The notes under the pieces: generated by a model
Databases searched by the model: none
What the model saw: the letters and a program-made list of their open reading frames with translations, nothing else
Told to the model about the DNA's origin: nothing
Source of the DNA: Krasilnikovozyma curviuscula
Lineage: Eukaryota > Basidiomycota > Tremellomycetes > Cystofilobasidiales > Mrakiaceae
Assembly: GCA_014825775.1 (NCBI GenBank)
Contig: MVAQ01000144.1
Span: 1-55,329, forward strand
DNA length: 55,329 bases
Direction of reading: 5' to 3'
Translations under genes and position numbers: made by a program
Shown: positions 21,613 to 30,862 of the stretch, one piece after another
Numbering within the stretch: the stretch's first letter is position 1
Layout of the letters: every line of letters starts with the position of its first letter

Positions 21613-21814
21613 GGTATGATACTACATCTAAAGAAACTTGGTATACACTATCTCCCCCTTGTGATGCGGATAGGACAGCTTCTTCAAAGAGAAAGAACCA
21701 GAACCGGGCGCGCACTCCGCTCCGGTTCTCCCCACGCGCTGACATATCCACATAGGTTTTCTTTTCTCATCACAGGAAGACTCTGTTGTCGTCCATCCAG
21801 AAACGGATGGATGC

Positions 21815-22155
21815 ACAACTCCTTATTATCATCAATGACTGTGGAAAGGCTGCGTTGCTCCCTATCGCTTCCATCGCATTTGCGTGAAGTGCTCTGTACA
21901 CTCTTCAGATGCTCTGGGAAGTCTCGTCAAGATCTTGCTCGCGAACGAGATGCATTCTGAAGGATACACAGCCTTGGCATGGCATCCTGGTTGGGTCTCT
22001 AACATCATGAATAGGGAACAGTATAGCTACTGAGGCTGTTCGGCTACCACTTACTCCAGAAGAATCAGCCAAGGCGCTCGTTGGCGTTCTCGCTGGGTTG
22101 TCCACGGAGGACAATGGAGAGTTCTTGGGTCTTGTCAATCCTGAAGGAACTGTTT
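21815..22155 (+). pseudogene. Relic of a short-chain dehydrogenase/reductase, C-terminal half
   Basis: Three adjacent stretches in three different frames read like consecutive parts of one SDR of the C-factor-like type. A weak LLSSMT strand lies near 21820-21840. LVKILLANEMHSEGY followed by ALAWHPGWV runs to about 22003. From 22014 in another frame come TEAVRLPLTPEESAKALVGVL and STEDNGEFLGLVNPEGTV. In intact family members the HPGWV and TPEES segments are joined directly. Here an 11-base stretch with a frame change separates them, too short for an intron, and the first frame ends in TGA at 22031. The nucleotide-binding N-terminal half and the catalytic YxxxK are not visible. It is a decayed copy or remnant and not expected to be functional. 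Confidence 0.6.
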
Positions 22156-23013
22156 GTACTTTAGAGTACCGGTTTCTGTTCATTAGTTTGAAGTTTAAAA
22201 TTACATTCACAGAGATTTCATCAGTTGCCCAGCGCCTTCGCAACGACACTGTCAAAGCAAGTCGAATCGAAGAGTTTCCGAAATAAGTGAGGGCAATCTA
22301 AGTAGGATCTAATAATGGTTTTAGCAAGGCAGACAGTATTGCAACCCATTTTTTGTGTTGTGATTTTCCAGCTCGCCCATCACTGAAGAGTTTCAGCGCG
22401 AGACAGGTCATAACTTTGAAGCTTACCTCACCATTAACGAGAGGGAACCAAGAAGTGTTAACGCTCATATTACTTACAAAACCATCAATCAGATCCGTTT
22501 TGCTGCTCTCAGTGCAAGGTTACTTTTGCAGTTTTTGCCGTGACCATGCTGCGCTTTAGCGCTTTGCCTTTGATCTGCTTTATTCGAGAACATCCTGGAG
22601 TTTCAGAGTCCCAAAGTCCAGCTTCATACTGTGTTGTGCTTTTTTCCTATAACAAATGATCTTGTGTGTTCAGACATCTCGCGTCAAAAGGGTATTTTTC
22701 CCTGCTCAAATCGAAACGGCCGACCGCAATCTGATAGTCGTGAGGGCGCAAATTTCCCTCAGCACTATTACCAAACCGATCGTCTCATCTCGTATTAGGA
22801 TAAGATTCTGGTGAAAAGGGTCGACCCTTCATCTCTGACTGTGTCTCTGAGTGGCTGTCAGCTCAAACGTGTGTCAGGTTGGTTGGTTACGCCTCCGCGA
22901 CCTGTGCCTGACGTCGACCCTTCGTCGCTGACTAAAAGAAATCCTGTCCCTTGGTTCTGATGTACAACCGTCACTGAAGCAGCTTCACCAAATCAAAGAG
23001 AACATCGACAGCC
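22156..23013. promoter_or_regulatory. Upstream region of the copper ATPase gene
   Basis: About 860 bases without a supported gene. The right third contains a duplicated element (listed separately) and is the presumed promoter of the copper ATPase. The sequence just before the ATG is aacatcgacagccATG, a good start context. The left part has short frames with no features. Confidence 0.5.
22816..22933. repeat. Duplicated 21-base element, one copy palindromic
   Basis: The sequence gtcgacccttcatctctgact at 22820-22840 recurs with two mismatches at 22913-22933 (gtcgacccttcgtcgctgact), same orientation, 93 bases apart. The first copy overlaps a perfect 14-base palindrome, aagggtcgaccctt, at 22816-22829. 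Both copies lie 80-195 bases before the copper ATPase start, so they may be transcription-factor sites. The factor is unknown. Confidence 0.7.
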
Positions 23014-26000
23014 ATGCAGGCTTTCATCAGGTCTCTTCCATCCACACCGCTTTCCCACTTGTTTTCTTCGTCGGCCCTCCTTCACGACCACCAGGCGGCC
23101 TCATCGTCATCGTCAGGTTCAGCTGGCACCTCTGGTCAGAGCAGAATCTACAATGGTGGGAAGGTCAGACTCGACTCAATAGCTGTCGGATATGAGGAGG
23201 GGCTCGTCTCTGCTGGCTTGGTCAGCGCCGTACCAGAGAAGGATTCGGCGTGTCGTATGGAAGTCAGGATTGAAGGTGAGAGTGCAGAGAGAAACTAAGC
23301 TAGTTCTACGTCTGAAAGGCAACCACTGACCTTTTCGTGTCGTATAATCTGTCAAGGCATGACATGTGGAGCATGTGTTGCGTCAATAGAGGGATGCCTT
23401 CGACCCATGCCGGGCATTCTTTCAGTCAAGGTCGCTCTGTTGGCTGAGCGAGGTATCATCGAGTACGACCCCAGCTTTGTCAAGCCAGATGGGAAAATTT
23501 GGACAGAGGATGATGTCCTAGAGGAGATTTCAGACGTTGGATTCGATGCGTTTCTTCTTCCACCGTCGACTGTTTCCACCGCAAATGTGCGTTCTCACAC
23601 TCTCGTACCTTTCCGCGCGCCATTCTTTGTCGTCTCTGGTTGTTCTGACCGACCTTCTTTCACTTCTTGAACACGTCGTAGATCAATGTGTATGGGCTCT
23701 CTTCCGCAGCGGACGTATCAGCCCTAGAATCTTCCCTCAATGCTCTTCCAGGCGTCCTCAGCACGATTATCTCACTCCCAGAATCAATGTGCATAGTCAC
23801 CTACACCACCTCACTTCAAGGTCTTCGAGATCTCGTTGAATACATTCAGAATCTTGGTTATGATGCCATCTTGTCCAGCAGCATCGACTCGACCCAGCTA
23901 GACAGTCTCAAGAAGACGAAAGAAGTCATGCTGTGGAAACGAACCGTCTCCAGGGCCGCCCTGTTTGCTGTACCTGTCTTCATAATAGGAAAAATCCTAC
24001 CAATGTTCAGTGCTGGAAGGACCCTTGTTGGAAAACAGCTGTGGAGAGGCATCTTCTTGGGTGATCTGTTAGGACTGCTGCTCACGTTGCCGGTGCAAAC
24101 TTGGTTGGCGCAGAGATTCTACAGCAACGCGTGGAAATCACTGAAGCATGGGTAAGCTGATATTTTGTTGCCCATTCCCGCAAGGTTTGGAGACAAGAAT
24201 TCTAACCTTGTCCCGCTCGTCAATAGTTCCTCAACCATGGACACCCTCGTTGTTGTCGCTACCACCTCAGCATTTACCTACTCCGTCTGCGGCATGCTTA
24301 TAGCTTGCTTATACATCCATCCAACACGTCCTGCAACATTCTTTGACACCTCTACCATGCTCGTTACCTTCGTCTCTCTCGGTCGCTACCTCGAAAACCT
24401 CGCTAAAGGAAAAACATCCGCCGCTCTCACTGACTTGATGGCTCTCACCCCATCATCCACCACCATTTACTCCGATCCACCGACATGCTCTATCGAACGC
24501 AAAGTTGCTACTGAGCTTGTCCAAGTCGGCGATTACGTCAAGATTGTACCTGGCGACAAGCTGCCCGCTGATGGAACAGTCGTTAAGGGCTCATCAAGCG
24601 TCGACGAGGCCATGGTCACGGGAGAAGCTCTTCCAGTGTTAAAGAAGGTCGGTGATTCAGTTATTGGTGGGACGGTCAACGGCTTGGGAACACTGGACGT
24701 TCTCGTCACTCGCGCAGGTCAAGACACTGCATTAGCTCAAATTGTCGCTCTCGTCGAAGATGCTCAGACCTCAAAAGCACCAATCCAAGAATTTGCAGAT
24801 CGCGTCGCCGGTTTCTTCGTTCCGATGGTCCTCTCGCTGTCGGTCCTCACCTTCGCCAGTTGGTTGATCCTCGCGTCATGCGTCTTACCCCCAACATCAC
24901 TACCACATATCTTCAAGGTTGCAGGTGCAACGAATTTTGCGGTCGCGTTGAAGATGGCCATTAGCGTTGTCGTCGTCGCTTGTCCTTGTGCTCTAGGCCT
25001 GGCGACTCCCACCGCCGTCATGGTTGGCACAGGAGTTGGAGCGAAGAATGGAATTCTCATCAAAGGTGGCAAAGCGTTGGAGGATATGGTCCAAGTGAAG
25101 AGGGTTGTTTTCGACAAAACTGGAACTGTGACCGAAGGAAAGCTGGCTGTTTCGGCTCTATGTTGGGACCAAAGCGGTGGAGAAGTTCATGAGGTCAATA
25201 ACGACGATACGTCTGGGAATCTGTCCCTCTTAGACCCAGTGTCTTCATCAACCACGTCGCTCTCTAGAGCTCAGCTACTTTCCTTGGTCACCGCCTCAGA
25301 AGCCAAGTCTGAGCACCCCCTCGCTCTGGCTGTAGCAACCTACGGTAAAAACGCTCTTCGTTCCCTTGGACTGGAATTCGACACCGAAGTGGCTGAGTTT
25401 GAGAGCTCGACTGGTCAAGGAATTGAAGCTGAAGTGCGGCTCAAGGGTCAAACGTACTCTGTCAAAGTTGGAAACGCTAACTTTATCACGGAACAAAACA
25501 ATTCTACACTCCCATCTTCTCTAATCAACTTCACCAAAGCTCAAGCTTCCCAAGGCAAAACTGTCATCTACGTCGCTCTCTCACCATCCCCAAAAGCAGT
25601 GCCAGAACCAATCTTGGCGATGTCTTTGTCGGACACGCCTCGTCCGTCTGCCGCTCAAGCCGTATCCGCTCTCAAGGCTATGGGTATTCAAGTATCACTG
25701 TTGACCGGGGATACGGCAGAGACGGCTCAGGCGGTCGCTCGCCAGATTGGTATCCATCCGGACGAAGTCTGGGCCGGCGTCAGTCCAAAAGGAAAGGCCA
25801 AGGTCATTCGCGACTTAATGGAGCAGCAGGATCGTCTCGGTAGCAATGGAGGACACGTCGCGATGGTTGGTGATGGAATCAATGATTCTCCTGCTCTGGC
25901 CGCTGCTTCTGTTGGGTTTACCCTGTCGTCCGGCACTTCAATTGCGATTGAGACTGCGGATGTTGTTTTGATGAAGAGCGACGTGCTGGACGTCGTTGCT

Positions 26001-26511
26001 GCTCTCAGTTTGGGCAGAGCTATCTTCTGGAAGATCAAGGTAAGTACCAATCATTGTGTTACAATCATTGATTGCTACTGTCTCAAGGGGGTCAATGCTG
26101 ATTTATGTTGCTGGCTCTGTTCTTGCCAGTCCAACCTCGCCTTTGCATGCATCTACAATATCGTTATGATCCCGTTCGCGATGGGAATTTTGTTACCTTG
26201 GGGACTAAGCTTACATCCAATGATGGCTGCTGCAGCGATGGCCACGAGTAGTGTCAGTGTCGTTTGTGGTAGTCTGACTCTGAGAGTGAGTGCTCCTCCC
26301 CTTCGCTTGCCTCACTGATCTGGATCTAATGGAGTTTTTCTTTGTCATGTAGGGATGGAAACGCCCAACATCATCTACTCTACCATCATCACCGGCACCG
26401 ACATCAGGGCCGTCGTTACTTGTGACAATCTCAGAAACGTTGCGCGGCATCTTCAGCGGTACTTCAAAGTCCGCTTCTGGATACGAATCGCTACCTCTTT
26501 CTGATGTCTAG
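23014..26511 (+). CDS. Copper-transporting P1B-type ATPase (CCC2/ATP7 type)
   Basis: Pumps Cu(I) into the late Golgi lumen, in fungi to load multicopper oxidases. Six exons, 23014-23275, 23357-23586, 23682-24151, 24227-26039, 26130-26285 and 26353-26511, give 1029 residues. One complete heavy-metal-associated domain carries GMTCGACVASIEG (Cys near 91 and 94). A second HMA-like domain follows (INVYGLSSAADVSALE), but its CxxC is replaced by SSAAD. Membrane segments include KRTVSRAALFAVPVFIIG and LVVVATTSAFTYSVCGML. The actuator has VDEAMVTGEALPV. The metal site CPCALGLATP is near 573-575, the phosphorylated Asp in FDKTGTVTEGKL near 617, then SEHPLA, LTGDTAETAQAVA and VGDGINDSPALAAA. After the last helices the tail is Ser/Pro-rich. 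Length and motif order match fungal Ccc2 proteins. The final exon continues in frame from LTLR to GWKRPTSS. Confidence 0.96.
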
Positions 26512-27648
26512 ATTTCTCGACTTCATTGTATCACTGTTATTACCCGATCTTTTCGATACCATATCTTTTGAATGACCTCACTGACGTAAAGGCTTGCTCA
26601 TTTGTTTCCTGCACAAATTTCCTTCTCTTTACTCAAATTCACTGAGATACCCTTTTATTTATTTATAATACATTCAAAAACACACTTTATGCATAGGAGA
26701 CAGCAGCCGCTCTAAAACTTGAGCCTTGGTCACATAGAGAATGAGTGTAAGAAAAGCACGACTCTCTGTGTTTTGATCGCGGTTTCCGGTCTTGCAACGA
26801 ACATTGCACCCCACATGACTGGATACCTCTATGAGTCACGAGTATGTGTCAGCTTTATCAATGAAAATTAGATGGCTATTTTAAACCGTCGACGATACCA
26901 GCTTCAGAGAGACTAAGGTATAGACGAACCCTGATGGTTACCCTGGGAGTACCAAGTCGGCAAGGAGCTGGTCTGAGTATTCCAGAAGATATAAATCGAG
27001 GAGCAAAGTAAACAAAGCTGCTGATAAATGTGGTCTGGGTGCTATTGCAGCTGCAGAAGACAGATATGGTGAGGCTGGTGAAGATGCTAGAAATACTGCT
27101 GGAGAACCTGAGAACGTTGGGGTGGATACCACCTTCAAGATCGATGAACCTGAAGAAGGGAAACAGGAAATACATTTGAAGAATGAGTTTCCCAATACTC
27201 CATGCGAAATTTAGTAGCTTGATTACTTCTTGATACGCTGTATTTTGAATTGTGCCCAGCCTCACAGTCCAGGAACGCTCGTCGTTCAACACCTCTACAA
27301 AATTTTACCTGATTTTCCTATCCTTTCATTCCCTTCTTTCTGCATTTGGTGTGTTGTGTTCCATTCATCTCATTCATTCCAAATTTGCCTTGTCGCAAGG
27401 GGTTATGTTTCCATGCTCAGGTTGCGCCGACTCGATGAAACATCGCAAGAGAACTCAAGATCAATATTTTCTTCCCTTCTTGATTTGAGGTTTGATTCGG
27501 CTTCTCAATTTGAGATTTGTAATTGATAGAACGTTACTGGGAGTGTTACATGTCGCCACCACATCCTGATTGCTGCAGATATGAAACTTATTCTATTTTC
27601 TGGATTCTCTCCCTCACGGCTCACCTGCTCCTTTGTCATATCTCAAAA
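26512..27648. other. Intergenic, one unassigned open stretch
   Basis: 1137 bases without a gene I can support. On the plus strand the frame from about 26939 to 27213 is open for about 90 codons. It reads as an acidic, protein-like sequence (AAEDRYGEAGEDARNT, KIDEPEEGKQEIHLKNE) ending in TAG, but it has no ATG and no convincing upstream exon. The complementary strand is open for about 138 codons over the same interval with hydrophobic content. Either may be chance. A CT-rich stretch precedes the next gene. Confidence 0.35.
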
Positions 27649-28698
27649 ATGAACTGTAAGTGATTGCCAAGCCTGTATGTCCTGCTGGCTAGCTCTTACT
27701 CGTAGCTCCCTTTGCATCCTTGTTTCTTGCTCCCAACAGTCTTCAAGTCATTCGGATCTTCTGGTACAGGTACAACGGCATCGCCGCCAGCACCTTCCCA
27801 GAAGTCGTCAGGTACCATCACGGTAAAATGGGGCAAGGAAAGGTATGGACTACTTTGAGTGATCTGTTGCTTGGCACGCTTCATTGACGGTTTCAATGTG
27901 TTTAATAGACTGAGCCTACCTATTGAGGATTTCTCGACTTGCACGCTATATGCTTTGAGGTCTCAGATATCACAGTTGACTTCGCTGGCTTCAGACTCGT
28001 TTAAGCTGGTGTTCTCTGGAGGTGTCATGACTGGTACGTGCATTTCTCGACTTTACGCACGAATGCTTCAATACTGACCCTCGTTGTACTACCTGCTGAC
28101 CCCGCACATCTTGCAACTGTAATATTTAGGTGAACTCACTCCTCTGACCAAGTACGGTATCAAGAATGGGTCGACCTTGGCGATTATCGGTGGTGAAAGC
28201 GCTGCAACATTCGTCGAGAAGGAACGAAAGACAATGAACAAAACCAACAACAAATCCTCCTCCTCTGCACAAAAAACAACTCCTTCCGGTGCTCGTCTCA
28301 CTCAACCAATTCTCATGCAACAAATCAAAACAAGAATCTCTTCCAGCCTAGCGGACCTGACGCCTCTGCTCGACGAGTTCGAGGCGATCGCCGGCAACTC
28401 AAATATCCAGTACAGAAGGGGAAGTCCAGCGTTTGATGTGATATTGAAGAAGCAGGCGGTGTTGAACGAGAAATTCTTGCAGGGGCTGCTGTGGTTAGAT
28501 GGGTTGGAGGTTGACCCGTCTTGGCTAGAAGCTAAAAAGGAGAGAAAAGAAGGAGTTAAAACCATACAGGTGAGCCCATTTCTGTTTCATCGTTAACACG
28601 GACAAGCCAGTCTGACCCTCTGTCTTTCCGGGCAGGCGCACCTCGATCGTGTTGATAAAGCGTGGAGCGCAATTAAAGCCAACACCACTGCAGCCTGA
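27649..28698 (+). CDS. Ubiquitin-like and BAG-domain co-chaperone (Bag1 type)
   Basis: BAG proteins act as nucleotide exchange factors for Hsp70. Five exons, 27649-27655, 27740-27842, 27909-28033, 28130-28569 and 28636-28698, give 245 residues. The first coding exon is only 7 bases (ATGAACT), so the protein starts MNFFKSFG. A ubiquitin-like domain covers about 28-100 (TITVKWGKERLSLPI...FKLVFSGGVMTGELTPL...YGIKNGSTLAIIGG). A charged linker rich in Lys/Asn/Ser follows. The C-terminal part, about 128-240 (QQIKTRISSSLADLTPLLDEF, then EKFLQGLLWLDGLEVDP and HLDRVDKAWSAIKANT), has the three-helix pattern of a BAG domain. The Ubl-plus-BAG order matches human BAG1 and fission yeast Bag101. No membrane segment is present, so it is presumably soluble. 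Confidence 0.85.
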
Positions 28699-29026
28699 TT
28701 CCTACACCGTTATATCCAATTGCCAACAACACCGAGAATGGCATCCACTATAGATTGATCAAGTCATGTTCAAGGAGGTCCTGGTGATGCATGTGGAAGT
28801 AAAACGACTTAGATGTTTGAAAGAGCTAGAACTGGACAGTCTTTGCTCCAGATATTTACAACACCTCAGACTGAGATACTGTAACAACTTTTGTAGATCA
28901 TCATTACCTTTGCTCGCTGTCCACCCATCATCGTGCTGAATCTGCCGCCCCCAAGAGCAAGTCAGTCCAGTCATCGGAACCAGGCTGAGTGTCAGTCTCA
29001 CCTCGCCCTCTCATCTTGAATTTTAA
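28699..29026. promoter_or_regulatory. Intergenic, presumed promoter of the HAD gene
   Basis: 328 bases between tandem genes. No coding stretch, repeat or RNA gene was recognised. The region probably holds the BAG-gene 3' end and the promoter of the downstream gene. Confidence 0.5.
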
Positions 29027-30789
29027 ATGGCTCTTGGTATACCCAAACTGCGGCAGGCCTGGCTCCCCTTTTCTTCTTTGGCTACCTATAGAATATGCAG
29101 TCCAGCAGGAATCGCTGCAGCCAGGTCAATTCACGCCCGAGGTAAAGGTTACTGCTGTTCAGACGTTTCAGAGGTATACTGACTTCTTTCTGCTCTGCGA
29201 CTGCTGCAGCTTCTGACCCACCTAAAGTAGCCTTTTGCTTCGACATTGACGGTGTGCTCAAGAAGGGAGAAGATGTCATTCCTGAAGCTGTAGAGGCGCT
29301 GACGATTCTCAATGACCAGTACGTTGCTCAAGCGCTCTAATTACCCGTGAAATGTGACTCGACTGACACTAGACGAAACATTTGGCTGTAGTGGTATCCC
29401 TTACATTTTCATGACGAACGGAGGGGGATACACAGAAGAGAAGCGGGCTCTGCTGTTGACGGAACAACTGCGAACACCCACACCTGTCAGTTCGAACATC
29501 TCCTCATTTCATTGTCCAACCATTATTACAGTTTTGAAGTGAACTGCATTTTCGTTCTCATTTCTGTTTCTCGGAACTGTCGTTCTGACTGTCATTTCAC
29601 GCGTCGTGTGGTGACGTTTCCAGCTGAAATCTGAACAAATTCTTCAAGCACACACACCTATCAAAGATTATGCTCTCAAGAAGTACGAAAATGAAGCAGT
29701 TTTGATCATTGGCGGAAAAGGGTCAACGGCTAAAGAAGTCGCACAGTCGTATGGTCTCAAGAAAGCCTTCTCTGCGATGGACGTGATTCGATGGAACGAG
29801 CATGCATGGCCGTTCTACTCCCAGCCTTTGACGAACAAAATTGACGATAACAGCGCCAGTCCACCGAGCCCTACCGATTTCAGTAAAGTTGCGTTCAAGG
29901 CTGTCTTTCTGTTCACCGATAGCCGTGACTGGGGACTCGATATTCAGGTTGCGAGCGATATCATCTCCAGTGTTGGTGGTGTTATTGGAACAAGGAAAAC
30001 GAAGGAGCAATTGAAGACTCAAGAGGTAGATGTTGTCTTCTGTAACCCGGACCGTAAGACTTCCCATTGAGCCGGTAACTTAACGTAGGGGCGCGACTCA
30101 AACTTTTCTCGATCGCAGTTCTCTGGGGTAACAACTTCCCTCTGCCTCGATACGGATCTGGAGCTTTCAAGTCGGCGCTACGAAAGATATATGAAGCGAG
30201 TTTTAATCTGAAGTGATATGACAGTGCTCGTTCTTACCTTTTCTGTTTATGACAGGAAACCTACGGTCACGACATCGTCTTTACCCAGCTAGGAAAGCCG
30301 TTCCCTGCAACTTACGACTTTGGCAAAAAGATGCTGAATGATTACTACCGGTCGAAGTTCCATCAAGATGCGCCGAGCGACATGACTGTGTAAATATTGC
30401 AATTATCTTTTCTCAAGGCTTATCTGACAACTTGATTTGACTTGATCTTTGCAGTTATATGGTTGGAGGTAAATAGAAATTCCAGTCTTTGCTTCTTCGT
30501 TTCTAGTTTAGTAACTATTGTCCTCGCTGTTCTAACAGATAACCCGGCTTCAGGTGAGTAACGAGAGCCTTATTGATCTTGGTCAGCTTTTCTTTTGCTG
30601 ACAATCAGTCCTCTCCCATTGACAGATATTGCTGGTGCTAACGGCGCTCATTGGTCTTCTATTCTCGTTCGAACCGGCGTGTTCAACGATTCTCAAGGTC
30701 CGCCAAAGTACACACCTACGACAATACAAGACAACGTTCTAGAAGGAATTAAGTTTGCTTTGAAAAAGGAAGGAGTGCTCAAAGCGTGA
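29027..30789 (+). CDS. HAD-superfamily IIA hydrolase, CECR5/HDHD5-like, mitochondrial
   Basis: Nine exons, 29027-29141, 29210-29318, 29392-29485, 29624-30053, 30119-30195, 30256-30389, 30455-30468, 30539-30553 and 30626-30789, give 383 residues. The N-terminus (MALGIPKLRQAW...SLATYRICSPAGIAAARSIHAR) is basic, Ala/Ser-rich and lacks acids, as in a mitochondrial presequence. HAD motif I is FCFDIDGVL with nucleophile and acid Asp near 50 and 52. Motif II lies in GIPYIFMTNGGG. A Lys in LGKPFP serves motif III, and motif IV is MVGDNPASDIAGANGA (about 322-336), then SILVRTGVF. This order and the cap position are those of the yeast YKR070W/human CECR5 group, whose substrate is not settled. Exons 7 and 8 are only 14 and 15 bases and encode most of motif IV. 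Intron 30196-30255 begins with GC. The stop lies 73 bases from the stop of the convergent ABC transporter. Confidence 0.93.
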
Positions 30790-30862
30790 TACCATCTTAG
30801 ATTTAGACTGTCGAAGTTGTACACGAAACAGGTTGATCTGCAATTGACAACTCTAAATACAT

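Noticed and set aside
22353..22559. 68-codon open frame downstream of the SDR relic
   Set aside because: It shows no similarity to an SDR or any known family and no protein-like composition. Considered noncoding.
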